Positions 11,866 through 22,447 of a DNA stretch of 64,000 nucleotides are shown piece after piece. The stretch covers positions 84,951,712 to 85,015,711 of the forward strand of contig OZ023273.1 in the NCBI GenBank assembly GCA_964007475.1, read 5' to 3'. The notes below the pieces were generated by a model that had not been told where the DNA came from, made no database searches, and was given only the letters and a program-made list of their open reading frames with translations. Position numbers and translations under genes: made by a program. This DNA comes from Hybos culiciformis. Taxonomy: Eukaryota > Arthropoda > Insecta > Diptera > Hybotidae. The first letter of the stretch is position 1. Every line of letters begins with the position of its first letter.

Positions 11866-12735
11866 TTTTTTTTTTTGTCACCAATGGTTTTTGTATCACA
11901 TGTACGCTACAGAAGTAAGTTTTATTCATTTTTCTAACATAGAACTATTATTTAATGAATGATACGGTTTCTACATATTAATTGCATTTCAATTTATTTT
12001 AGATAAATTAATTAATATGCTGTCATGGAAAGGATTTCAAGTAACAACAAAACTTTCATATTCATTGTATTTAACACAATTTCCAGTATTTTTCTTCAAT
12101 GTTGGAAGAAAACGGCAGCAGATTATTATTATAATTTTGTATCATTGATGGTAACTTTACTACACTAGATTTTATAAATTATAAATTAGTTATCAATCGT
12201 ACACATAGAACTCAATAATACTTATTGGATTAACCTAAAAGAATTATACAAAAAGGTTTGGAAAGCCTAATTAATTTCGACTTTAAATATTTTTTTTTGA
12301 TTCATAAAAGATTTCAAATTTAATAATATTATGAATGTAGGTACAATAAAACATTTCGGAGTCAGTTTAATACTTAAAGCAAAGAATTTTTCGAATTTTT
12401 CTTCAATTATTTTTCAAATGCAAATTTTAAAGTCGCATAAAAATACAAAGTTCTTTATATCGTTTATTTATAATCTCGAAAATTCACGAAAAAAAAAAAA
12501 TAATTAACTCAATTATTCTATCCAATTAAGAAGCAATGACTTTATTTAGTCTTCAGTGTCAATATTAATTAAATTTTAATTATTTATTATATATTTTAGC
12601 TGGACGTAAATGAATATGCCTGTATTTTTATAGCTTCAATAGTTTTGAGATTATTGTTTGATTCTCCATTCAAAAATATGAAGAGAATTATTTTAACGAC
12701 GAAAGAAAATCGAATAACCAAGAATGTTGATTGAA
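11866..12735 (+). pseudogene. NRF-6-like acyltransferase, last exons
   Basis: This is the C-terminal end of a nose-resistant-to-fluoxetine (NRF-6) type integral-membrane acyltransferase-3 protein. The exon at about 12003-12155 encodes INMLSWKGFQVTTKLSYSLY followed by LTQFPVFFFNVG, matching the conserved LSW..F.PLS.L.Y..YL segment. It ends in a donor (ATG|GTAAC). After an acceptor (atatattttag) the exon 12601-12735 encodes NEYACIFIASIVL, LLFDSPFKNMKRI and a stop, the usual last transmembrane helix and tail. Between gttgg and gcagcag (near 12105-12115) about two extra bases shift the frame, so the first exon reaches its donor only with a frameshift. A further small upstream piece (11875-11912) may precede a donor gtaagt but is uncertain. 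I read it as a decayed gene end; a base error at one site is the alternative. Confidence 0.7.
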
Positions 12736-12739
12736 AATC

Positions 12740-13465
12740 GAAAATATCAATAAAAACTTAAGACTAAATGTAATTACCTAATTTTTTTTAATTAGTATTT
12801 AATTATTTAATATGTGTATATTGTGTATGCTCATTGTTTGCAATAGTCAGTTACATATAATGTATGTTTATTATAATTATAGTTATTTTTAAAATATGTA
12901 TATATGTATAATGAAAATGAATGTAAAATAAAATTTAATACCTAGATTTTTATTTTTGTACAAAATTTTTGGTGTTGTTATCATATTGAGAATTGTTTTC
13001 TCAGACCTTCACAAGAAAAGTTGTCGATTATAAATACATAATTTGTATAAAGCTAAAATGATAGGGAATTTTATCTCAACAAAACAAGATAGGCAATAAT
13101 GGTAAAAAAAGGTTTACATTGTAGTTTAACTTTTATCATACATATTTTTCGTTTGGAATGCAATAAAAAATATGAATTGGAAAAAAAATATTTTAAATAC
13201 GAAAGTGACAGTACCAATTTGCACGCAAAAAATTAGTAAAGGGTCTTTGACGCCAGAACATCTTCTTATCTTACATCCAGAACATCTTAAGTGTATCTAT
13301 TTTTAAACATAACTTATTTAGAAAGAATGGAAAAAGTATGCAAATATGTTGTTTATTCTATGCAGCTGTGTTCGATCAATTTTACATCTTTTAAACTCAG
13401 TTACCTTTATGTTCACATAACATTTAGTGAATGAAAATAAAATAAAAGTTAAATGTAAAACAAAT
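12740..13465. other. AT-rich stretch, no gene seen
   Basis: No coding region is supported. It contains a possible polyadenylation region for the acyltransferase remnant (aataaaat near 12925). Confidence 0.4.
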
Positions 13466-13470
13466 ATTTT

Positions 13471-13590
13471 TTATTACAAATAAAATAACATCCAATTATA
13501 ATAATATTCATATTCAGTCTGATACATTTTTATTACAAATAAAATAACATCCAATTATAATAATATTTATATTCAGTCTGATACATTTTT
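13471..13590. repeat. 59-bp tandem duplication
   Basis: The unit beginning attacaaataaaataacatc is present twice head to tail with one substitution, directly downstream (minus sense) of the dipeptidyl peptidase stop codon. Confidence 0.85.
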
Positions 13591-13636
13591 ACATTTTCTT
13601 AAAAAAAAAATTACATAATAAAAATATTTATTTACT

Positions 13637-13742
13637 CTACTGCCTAAATTCAAATAAACCAGTGGGATCCCATTCAATTTTTTCGATCGGTCCAAATGAA
13701 TCATCAATGTACCATTCAATAGTATTGTAAAGATGATATATA
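13637..13742 (-). pseudogene. DPP-like last exon, 3' half
   Basis: Encodes HLYNTIEWYIDDSFGPIEKI and EWDPTGLFEFRQ before TAG, the conserved S9B C-terminus. It is cut off from its 5' half by the LTR element starting at 13743. Confidence 0.85.
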
Positions 13743-14035
13743 TGGCCTATTCGAGACTATTGTTGAGTCCAAAGTGAACTTCTTACCAAAATGATATCCC
13801 TTTTGATATTATGATGATGTTTTATTTATCGTAAAATAAAACAATGTTTTTAATTTGAAGTTCTGTTTAAGACTGATTTTTATTTAATTCAAAATGAAAA
13901 ATTCTAAAATTATTTCTTAACAAAAAGAATGTCAATTCAAAAAAGGGTATGAAAATCATACGATATTTTGTACCGTTACATTAGGTAGATTGATTAATTA
14001 TTTCGTATTAATGTTAATTTGTTGCGAACGCCACA
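13743..14035 (-). repeat. LTR of the TRIM-like element (copy 1)
   Basis: Direct repeat of about 293 bp, TG...CA ended, nearly identical to the second copy that is split by the hAT at 14643-15739. Confidence 0.85.
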
Positions 14036-14159
14036 TAATCTCCCGCTAATCTGATCAACGTGCTGCTTGATCAGATGATGGAGGTAACTGATACTGTTGA
14101 TGCGGTTGACGGAGCTGTCGTTGCTGGTGCTCGCGTTGTTGGTCGTTGGTGCTCGCATT

Positions 14160-14524
14160 GTTGGTCGTTGCTGCTGCGGTCGTGTCGACGGGGTCACCAC
14201 TTTAGGCTACTCTGAACCTGTTAGCGAAGTGGGTGTGTGTTGACGGGCTGCGATCGTGTGTTGACGGGCTGCGGTCGTGTGTGTTGACGGGGTCTCCACT
14301 TTATGTTACGCTGGAACGAAGTGGGTGTGTGTTGACGGGGTCTCCACTTTATGTTACGCTGAAATGAAGTGGGTGTGTGTTGTGTTGACGGGGTCTCCAC
14401 TTTATGTTACGCTGAAACGAAATGGGTGTGTGTTGACGGGGTCTCCACTTTATGTTACGCTGAACCTGTTATCGAAGTGGGTATTGTCGGGCTGCGGTCG
14501 TGTGTTGACGGGGTCACCACTTTA
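14160..14524. repeat. Minisatellite containing PBS-like motif
   Basis: The phrase gttgacggggtctccacttt and neighbours (atgttacgctgaa, cgaagtgggtgtgt) recur four or more times with a period of about 45-55 bp. On the minus strand each unit contains aaagtggagaccccgtcaac, a near copy of the primer-binding-site-like segment next to the LTR at 14525. The array therefore looks like amplification of the LTR/PBS junction region. Confidence 0.75.
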
Positions 14525-15923
14525 TGGTCTATTCGAGACCATTGTTGAGTCCAACGTGAACTTCTTACCAAAATGATATCCCTTTTGATATTATGATGAT
14601 GTTTTATTTATCGTAAAATAAAACAATGTTTTTAGTTTGAAGCAGGGTTTAAAAAAAAACACACCACAAGTATAAACAGAAGTGTACCGAACTTCTATTT
14701 ATTTTTCAAAATAAATCACATTCGCAGGCACTTCTAATAATTTATTAAAAAATACATTTGTATGCAGATATAGTATTTATTTTTGCTCTGTATACTTCTG
14801 CGTAAATGTGCGAAAAAAAAAACAATAAAGCACTCATTAAAAAAAAAAAAATCACTTCTACATAAGTAAAATATAAAACTGGACAAACAAATTTCTGTTT
14901 ATTTTATATCGCTAACGTTGGTTCAGGGTAAAAAGTAACATACAATTTTGATAAAGAGAATAAATAAAGTTTTGTGAGGTAATTTATTTTATTATCAATT
15001 TAATATTTTTTGTGTGGTTACGTTAGCCCAAAACTGAAATATTTTTTATTATTAAGAAACGACAAAACAATATTTTAGTAAACTAATACTTTGATGGGCA
15101 ACCTGTGTAGTGGCTCTCGAAAAAAAAAAATTAGTTGATTTAGGTTGCTCATCTCTGATCTATTGCAAATTTATAAATTTGAAAATATGTTGGAGCAGAC
15201 GCCATCTCAAGCTTGGTGCTTTGTTGAAGAAGCAAAAATTATACACTACGTATTTAACTTCATAGTAGTTAAATAAAAATAAAATGTAGCGGTAATCTGG
15301 GCTATTAATTCAAATAATTTGTTTTGAATCCTTGATTTGATTAAATTAATTTTTTTTTTCATTTTAAAAATGTGTTGGCTAGAAACTTTAGTTTTAAAAA
15401 AATGTTGTATAATTCGTATTTGGCTTTACAACCATTTTATTCGGAACGTTCGTTTGCACTGTATTGTAAACTATATTAAAACTTGAATATGTGTTTGTAA
15501 ATAGAAATAAACCGATATAAAAATAAATGATTAATAAGATGTTATTTTTATTCAAAAAATAAATAGAATGAAATGTATGAATTATGTAAAATAAAGAGGA
15601 AAACACTACAGAGAAATTTTTAAATAAAAGTGTTGGTATACGTTTGTATAAATAAAAAAATAAAAAGAAATAAACCGCAGGTACACTTCTGTTTATTTTT
15701 GGAAGATTTCTGTTTATTTGTGTAATATTTTTAACCCTGGTTTGAAGTTCTGTTTAAGACTGATTTTTATTTAATTCAAAATGTAAAATTCTAAAATTAT
15801 TTCTTAACAAAAAGAATGTCAATTCAAAAAAGGGTATGAAAATCATACGATATTTTGTACCGTTACATTAGGTAGATTGATTTAATTCTTTCGTATTAAT
15901 GTTAATTTGTTGAGAACACCACA
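14525..15923 (-). repeat. LTR of the TRIM-like element (copy 2, split by hAT)
   Basis: The LTR runs 14525-14642 and resumes at 15740. Removing 14643-15747 restores an uninterrupted 294-bp repeat matching copy 1. Confidence 0.85.
14643..15739. mobile_element. Non-autonomous hAT element inside an LTR
   Basis: It begins cagggtttaaaaa and ends ttttaaccctg, and is flanked by exact 8-bp copies of gtttgaag (14635-14642; 15740-15747). The undisturbed sequence of the other LTR shows gtttgaag... only once (atttgaag in copy 1), giving an empty-site control within the window. Sub-terminal acttctgtttattt-like motifs occur at both ends. No transposase frame is present. Confidence 0.92.
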
Positions 15924-16876
15924 TATATATAGCCCGAAATACTATGATCTTCATCTGGGTAAACCTAAAAATAAATTTTATTGCTTAATTTAATAACTTT
16001 AAACAAATATTTTGATAATAATATTATTGTCTAAAACTAGACATAAAAGACGTTTATTAAAGATTTTCCTTTTCATGAAAGTTACAATGAAGTATATAAA
16101 CACAAATTAATTATACATAACGTTATTTAGTTTGGACGTTTGCTATTGAAATCACAATTTACCTGATGTTTAAATTTTATATCTTGGTCTATTAGTGATT
16201 TGGACAATAAAATTGAGTGGTCTTGGTGAACAAATGTATCTGCAGTGCTGTAAATGATAAGAAAATTTCTTCCTTTCAGATTTCCAGCCTTCATTGCCAA
16301 ATCAGATTCTTGAAGTGCTTTAATGAAGTGCTTTAATGAAGTGCTTGAAGTGCTTTAATCTTCATTCACAGGAATATATCTTTCGGTGAAAAATGAATCT
16401 GAAAATAATTTTTTTTTTTTACCAACAAACCCTATTTATAAAAACCATAATTACTTAGTAGTATCCAAAAGGAAGTGATAGGATTAATTGAAATTCCGCA
16501 TTGAAGTATTTGCTGAGAATCATCTATTTAAGCCATTGCTGTGGCAAATCCACCATAACCCCAGCCATAAGCGCAAATTCTTGCTGGATCACTGAATTTC
16601 AAGTTATCTCTTAAATATCTGAAATGATTAATTGATATTTTGAAATTAAAGTCTGTGGGGAAAATACTTTACGTGAGCTTATGTAAATCACAAAAAATGT
16701 TCCTTAATTTTTAAATAAGTAAATATACTTACGTTAAAACACCCAACTGATCTTCGATTTCGACAGAGCCCAGCTTTCCATGAAGCTGTGTTCTTAATAA
16801 TTCACCTTGATAACCGCTACCTCTTGCATGAATTTGTGCCACTGGAGTCTTCGGTAAAAAAGTCAGATAATGGTTT
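15924..16876 (-). pseudogene. DPP-like catalytic-domain exons
   Basis: Four exon pieces with short introns: 16733-16876 (ending AC|gtaagt), 16455-16618, 16163-16398 (ending CAG|gtaaat) and 15924-15964 (VYPDEDHSISGY). In the second piece, TTA for Leu appears as TAA after the nucleophile elbow. In the third, the segment aagcacttcattaaagcact is tandemly expanded after a TAA and the frame is lost before the alpha/beta-hydrolase strand FLIIYSTADTF. The 190-bp gap 15965-16162 is an intron. Confidence 0.85.
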
Positions 16877-16994
16877 CTGGTTATCATTTAGAATTAGAAT
16901 TAGATTAAAAAATTTTTTATAAAGCATAAATTTCCCCAAACAGTACACATGGTTAAAATTATTTTTGAAAAATTCCTGGCGGTTATCCTATATG

Positions 16995-17244
16995 TGTGGT
17001 ATTATTTTAATAAAAGAATTCAAGTCGGTTCTTACAATTCATTATTTTTGATATGATTGGTTCTTAATAATTAACTGTAGCGACTGTTCTTACAGTCCTC
17101 TTTTTTATTTAATTTTATAATTTTTAATTCTATTGTGTATACAAAATTACGATATATATATTCTCTCTTAAAATTATCTCTTAATTATTCATTGGAAGGT
17201 GTATATTAAAATGCTGTAACTACACTTCTAACTATCTTACTACA
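16995..17244 (-). repeat. Gypsy 3' LTR
   Basis: About 250 bp, TG...CA ended, matching 31665-31915 almost throughout. Differences are a few substitutions and short indels (for example cggttc versus ggttc and gtatac versus gtac). Confidence 0.92.
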
Positions 17245-17254
17245 CCTTCCCCCT
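17245..17254 (-). other. Polypurine tract of the Gypsy element
   Basis: The minus strand reads aagggggaagg immediately before the 3' LTR start, the expected priming site for plus-strand DNA synthesis. Confidence 0.75.
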
Positions 17255-17507
17255 TAAATAAAATTAAATCATATAATTTATTATTATCTATTATTATTTT
17301 TTTTTTGTTTTGTTTTTCTTATAAATTCATTTGATTTTACTTCTTAATTTTAATTTTTAATTTAAAAGTGCAATCTTATAAAAACAAAAGTTTGATTATA
17401 TTAATTAATTTATGTTATTATTTACAAAATTTCAAGTTTATCATAATAGAATTCGGTTTTTTTTTTTGTTTCTTTTTTTTTATATTAAATTTTTTTTTTC
17501 TGTGCTT

Positions 17508-18055
17508 AATAACTTCGCTACACTTCAGGTTACAAACACAGAATTCCATGTTTTGCAGAAAAAAATGGGTTCGTTCTGTGTTTGGTACTTGGTTTGCCAT
17601 ATAAATTTTTTTTTTTTTTTTTTCATGGTTTGAAAGTAGGTTCGACACAAACCTAGAAATTTTACTACATAGTTTTATTGCATTTCAAAAAAAAAAAGGT
17701 ATAACCTGTCAATTTGCAGAAAATTTACAGAAAAAATCATACTTTAAAATGCTTCGATATAAAAAAAATAATAATAAATTGTAGGTTGTCAAAAAAGAAA
17801 ATAAATTAAAATATTTAAAAAAAAAAATTTAATATTATTTTTATTTTCCATTTTTTCTTTAAATTAAAAAAAATCATTTTTTTTTTTAAATTACGAAAAA
17901 TTAAAATTTTATTTTACAAAGAATTTTTTTTTAATTTTACAAAGAATTTTTTTTTAATTTCAAAACAAACCATCTTTTATAAGTGTGTCACCCCATTCGC
18001 CAACCTATTTTCAAACCAAGAAATTCATGGTTGCTAACCTGAAGTGTAGCGAAGT
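17508..18055. repeat. Short inverted duplication near Gypsy 3' end
   Basis: The phrase aacttcgctacacttcaggt at about 17512-17532 recurs as reverse complement at about 18033-18053. The region between is homopolymer-rich (T runs) with no coding sequence. Confidence 0.65.
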
Positions 18056-19169
18056 TATAACATTTTACTAAAAGATTCTTATGAACTGTTTTTATTTTGT
18101 TCGTTTTTAACTCCTTAATAATAGCATTTGAATTTTCTATTTCAATAATTGTAAAAGGACATTTGTTAACTGGTTCTAATTTACTTTGGTTGAATATTTT
18201 TAGCATGACAATGTCATTTATTTCAAATTCATTATGTTTTATGATTTTTTTATCTAATATAATTTTTCTATCTATTTTATTTTTATTTAACAACTCGTAA
18301 GCTCTTCTGTGCGCGGTTTGTAATTTAAATTTAAATTCCTTAGAATAATCATCTAAGTTATAGAATGCATACTTCGTTCTTCTTTAAATCCATTGGCAGG
18401 TTAACCCTTTTGCCGAATACTAATTCATAAGGCGTATAGCCCGTCATCGTGCACGGTGTTGTATTGTAACAAAATTCATAGTATTTCACCCATTCATTCC
18501 AGTCATTTAATTCCTCATTTACGTAAGATCTTAGAAATTCATTAAGATTTTTATGGTTACGCTCAAGTGAACCAATTGTCTCTGGATGATATGGGGTGGA
18601 ATGATTATGTTGAATTTTTAGAATTTCGACAATACTTTCGAATAATTTGTTGATATATTCTCTTCCCAAGTCACTTTTAATTTTTGTTGGGACACCGAAA
18701 TTTAAAATAAATCCTTCAATAAAACTTGTTGCTATTGTAGTACTTTCTTTATTTGGTATCGGACATAGAACGACATATTTAGTAAGTTCATCTATTATCG
18801 TTAGAATGTATCTATTTCCTTTTAAAGTTCTTGTCAAGGGTCCTACCGTATCAATAGCTATAGTGTCAAAACTAGTGTTTGGAGTATCAGTAATTTGCGT
18901 ACTTTCCTTGTTATATTTACAATATTTATTAGATTTACAAAGATCGCAGTTAGATATATAGTTTTTAATTTTTTTTTTTTCATGTTTTTAAATTTATACT
19001 TTTCTGAGATTTTACTTACTAAACGCGAAACACCTACATGACCTCCTAAGAGGGTCTCGTGGTAATTCTTAATTAATTCTAAAATTTCGTTTTCTTTTTC
19101 AATAACAACTTTTAAAGGTAGTGCAATTTTAATTTTCTTTAAGGTATTATTATCTATTTTCTTAAACAT
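17988..19169 (-). pseudogene. Gypsy integrase domain
   Basis: From right to left on the minus strand: an HHCC-type N-terminal part (HETLLGGHVGVSRLV, with both His spaced as expected, 18858-19169); a DDE core (ILTIIDELTKY with the first Asp; SDLGREY with the second Asp; GSLERNHKNLNEF with the catalytic Glu; 18358-18837); and a C-terminal segment (FEINDIVMLKIF, 17988-18293) of the chromatin/DNA-binding tail. All three acidic residues are present. The pieces are in different frames (breaks near 18850 and 18330), so the reading frame is not intact. Function would be integration of the element's cDNA. Confidence 0.88.
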
Positions 19170-19598
19170 TTTTACCTCAATAAACGTAAGTTTGACTAAT
19201 TTTTAAACATGAAATATTTTCATCCATTAATTTGATTTCTAGGTTTTTAAATGCCTGCTCGAGTGCAGAATTTAATACGTGATCTTTTAAAAATATCTCT
19301 AAAATAATTGATTTTTTCTTTTTATTTAGCTGTAAAACATGTTTATCAATTTTAGAATTTAGATAAACGTTAAAAGCTAAATAAAAAAAATGTTTGGTCT
19401 CTTTCTTCGTCAACGCTTGGTAAACATTCAACTTAATTTCCGTTTTTAGGTGGTCATTAGTTTCCGAATAATGTTCAACTAAATTTTTTTTTTTGTTGCC
19501 GCGTTACAACGTTGACGGGTAGTTGTTTTAAATCGTGAATGTCTAATTTAATCCGGGAAAGTGCATCTGCGCAGACATTATTTTTACCTTTTAAATTT

Positions 19599-20690
19599 TT
19601 AAATTGAAAAGTTAAACTCCTCCAGGTCAAGTCGCATGCGAGTAAGTTTTGAGGTTGGATTTGTCATGTTGAAAAGATATGTTAAAGGTCTGTGGTCGTT
19701 GAAAATTTTAAAACGCCTTCCTAGTAAATAGGGTTTAAAAAATTGAACTGCCCAATGTATCGCTATGCACTCTTTTAAGGTTGGATGTTTATGTTTATCC
19801 CCTTTTTGAAAAGTTTTATGCGTAGTACATTGGTAAGTCTTTACCATCTTTGATTTGCGATAAAACAGCTCCACATGCTGCATCAGAAGCATCGGTAGTC
19901 AATCTAAACTCTTGTTCAAAATCGGGATATTGCAAAATTGGTGGGGAGATAAGTTTCTTTTTTAAAGTTTCGAATGCATTTTGACATTTTTCTGTCCAGC
20001 AAAAATTAACGTTTTTCCTAAGTAATTCATTAAGTGGATTAGCAATTTTTGCAAATTCAGGCACAAACCTTCTGTAGTAATTACAGAATGCTACGAACCT
20101 CCTAACCTCATCAGCAGATTTGGGAATAGGAAAATTTTTTACTACTGAATATTTTGTAGGGTCAGGTGAAATTCCCTTGTCTGGTATTTCGTGGCCTAGA
20201 TAAGTCACTGTTGTTTGCAAAAATTTACATTTAACAGGGTTTAGTTTTAAATTATGTTTGCGAAGTGCTTGAAAAACTTTCACCAAATTTTTATTGTCAT
20301 GATTAAGAGAACATCCGAAAATTACTAAGTCATCTATATACAAAAAACAAGACTCAGGTGTTAACCCGGATATAGCAATATTCATCATTCTTTGGAAACT
20401 ATTGGGGGAGATTTTCAACCGAATGGTAATCTTTTAAAATGAAAATGGCCCGAATTAGTAGAGAATGCTGTATATTATCTTGAACAGTCTGTGATTTGAA
20501 TTTGATGAAATCCGGACTTAAGATCAAGAATTGTGAAATATTTAGCTCGGCCTAGTTGGTCAGAATTTCATCAATCCGAGGTAGAATTTCTACTACTAGG
20601 CGTCATTCTTTAACGTTAGAATTATTATTATTTTTTTTGGTACTAACAACAGCGGCGAATTATAAGGTGAATACGAATGTTCGATAATAT
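19599..20690 (-). pseudogene. Gypsy reverse transcriptase and RNase H
   Basis: The minus strand encodes the RT palm with catalytic FLYIDDLVIF, then CKFLQTTVTYLGHEI, then the thumb (FVAFCNYYRRFVPEFAKIA). RNase H follows, with LTTDASDAACGAVLSQ (catalytic Asp) and, in another frame, TLKECIAIHWAVQFFKPYL (catalytic Glu) and IFNDHRPLTYLF (Asp region, HxPLxxL). The fingers part at about 20430-20690 is interrupted by stops and frame changes. The linker 19177-19590 is weakly conserved. The domain order and motifs are clearly Ty3/Gypsy, but the copy is non-functional as it stands. Confidence 0.9.
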
Positions 20691-21613
20691 TATCGCTTAG
20701 CATTTTTATCTACCTGGCTATTTATTTCTTCAGTATGCGAATGCGGTATACGATAATTTTTACTATATATTGGTTCATTATCCGAGAGGTAGATATCTTG
20801 CGAATAAAAATTATTTGTAGTTAACGCATCGTTTTTTAAACAAAAAATGTCGTTGAATTCAACACCAATATTCTCGATGTATTCTCTACCGTACTCGGGA
20901 ATTGAATCTAATTCAAGTACATTTTTAAGATTTTCAATTCTTATTTTGCATTTATCGTTAATTAATTCTGAATCCTTATTTTTACTAAAAATAGAAAAAA
21001 TTTTGTTATTGTTGGTTTCTGTTTGAATTCCGAAAATATGAAAATGTTTTAAGGGCAATGTTTTAGGATTAATTTTTGTAATAATTTTATCTTCAAAATT
21101 TGTATTTAAGATTTTTACATAAATAGTTTTTTCTACAATTGAATTGGATATGAAGATTCCGGGAACTATTTCTTCTGAACAAATTACAGTAGGTTCATGG
21201 AATTCAATACATAACCGTCTTATCACCTCAGTCCTAGCAGGAATCAAGAATGATCCGTTTAAATTGTCATATAGGGGAATTGAAATAAGTTCGGCATTAA
21301 TTTTAAATTCAAGCAAATAAGTGGAATAGTTAATTGTTGCTTTTAGATCTTTTAAGAAATCTCTTCCCAAAATGCCATCTACTTCTAACGCGAATTTGCT
21401 AGGAATTACCTGAAAACTATGATTAATTGAAAAATTATTTTCAAAAATTAGTTCGGTATTTACTTTTCCTAATGTTTCAATTTTCCCCTCAGTTACTCCT
21501 CTAATGATGCAATTTTCATTCAGTACCTGGTCCAGATTTATAATATTTTGGTTTATTACAGATATGGCTGCCCCACTATCTACCGTAAGGTAACAATATT
21601 TATCATTACACAT
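20690..21613 (-). CDS. Gypsy aspartic protease and start of RT
   Basis: An open frame of 307 codons on the minus strand. It contains the retropepsin active site YLTVDSGAAISVI near the start, and the C-terminal GILGRDFLKDL motif about 90 residues later, as in Gypsy proteases. The end (YSKNYRIPHSHTEEIN) corresponds to the entry into the RT fingers (Y-x-x-P-x-x-H). After 20690 the RT frame breaks. Upstream it is preceded by an Asn-rich nucleocapsid segment in the palindrome region. The first Met at 21613 is probably not the real start: in Gypsy elements the protease is made as part of Gag-Pol. Confidence 0.85.
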   Translation of the reverse strand: MCNDKYCYLTVDSGAAISVINQNIINLDQVLNENCIIRGVTEGKIETLGKVNTELIFENNFSINHSFQVIPSKFALEVDGILGRDFLKDLKATINYSTYLLEFKINAELISIPLYDNLNGSFLIPARTEVIRRLCIEFHEPTVICSEEIVPGIFISNSIVEKTIYVKILNTNFEDKIITKINPKTLPLKHFHIFGIQTETNNNKIFSIFSKNKDSELINDKCKIRIENLKNVLELDSIPEYGREYIENIGVEFNDIFCLKNDALTTNNFYSQDIYLSDNEPIYSKNYRIPHSHTEEINSQVDKNAKR

Positions 21614-21875
21614 CTTAACTCTTACTTTAATGAAATCAGACCCTGCTAAGTCTTGGAAAGAATAAATACTTAATTTTGTAAGTCCCCCAACCGAGCTACC
21701 ACTTGGTTTCTCTGCTGAGGGTTTTCTGATAAAAAATCCTCTTCTAAACCAACACTAGAATTATTAAAATTATTCGTCGTATATTGCTCACTGATCTATT
21801 TATATTTCTATTGCGGTTAATATAATTTCGATTAAATGATCTATTTCCTGAATTAGGTGAATCTGACGCATTAAA

Positions 21876-22447
21876 GTTATTTGGGCTTCTACTAAAATTT
21901 CTATTACCGTTTTGATTTGCTATATTATTTAAGTGATTTTGATTGTAAGCATAATTTGGATTTGCATAATTATTTGTATTGCGGTTAAAATTTCGATTTT
22001 CAATAAAATTCCTATTTGAATTTTGGCTAAATCTTAAATTATTTTGGTTTGTAAAATTATTTCTTCTATTATTGAAGTTATTGCTATTCCTATTTGTCTG
22101 CCTAAAATTTCCCGTATTTTGGGTTTGAATGTTATTAATACGGCAATCCTCATAATTCTTAGCAAAATTATGAGGATTGCCGTATTAATAACATTCAAAC
22201 CCAAAATACGGGAAATTTTAGGCAGACAAATAGGAATAGCAATAACTTCAATAATAGAAGAAATAATTTTACAAACCAAAATAATTTAAATTTTGCCAAA
22301 ATTCAAATAGGAATTTTATTGAAAATCGAAATTTTAACCGCAATACAAATAATTATGCAAATCCAAATTATGCTTACATTCAAAATCACTTAAATAATAT
22401 AGCAAATCAAAACGGTAATAGAAATTTTAGTAGAAGCCCAAATAACT
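21876..22447. repeat. Near-perfect 282-bp-arm palindrome at end of gag
   Basis: Arms 21876-22157 and 22166-22447 are reverse complements with only a few mismatches; the 8-bp centre lies at 22158-22165. The left arm carries the natural nucleocapsid sequence on minus: the end of a zinc knuckle (FAKNYEDC), then an Asn/Arg-rich tail. The right arm is its inverted copy and replaces the sequence that should link gag to the zinc knuckle. As a result both strands encode almost the same 81-residue frame around the centre, which is an artefact of symmetry, not a gene. Confidence 0.93.

Larger units (their letters stand above)
13743..15923 (-). mobile_element. Short LTR retrotransposon (TRIM-like), interrupted by hAT
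   Basis: Two direct repeats of 293-294 bp (13743-14035; 14525-14642 plus 15740-15923) begin TGGYCTATTCGAGA and end CCACA on the plus strand. They flank only about 490 bp of internal DNA. The flanks share tatata (13737-13742 and 15924-15929) as target duplication in a TA-rich exon site. Minus orientation is favoured. Just inside the 14525 LTR, the minus strand reads taaagtggtgaccccgtc, a primer-binding-site-like motif known from arthropod Gypsy elements. Just before the other LTR it reads gcgggagatta, a purine-rich tract. No gag or pol is encoded. The internal region is mostly a minisatellite. Confidence 0.82.

Noticed and set aside
17400..17650. Small coding genes near the Gypsy 3' end
   Set aside because: Frames come from T and A homopolymers (poly-Phe/Lys); no domain or codon signal.
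16995..17990. An env gene between integrase and the 3' LTR
   Set aside because: Only homopolymer-rich non-coding sequence is present; no signal peptide, membrane segment or conserved env pattern.
22034..22289. Near-identical 81-codon frames on both strands
   Set aside because: They result from the palindrome symmetry at 21876-22447 and read antisense to the Gypsy nucleocapsid region; no independent gene is implied.
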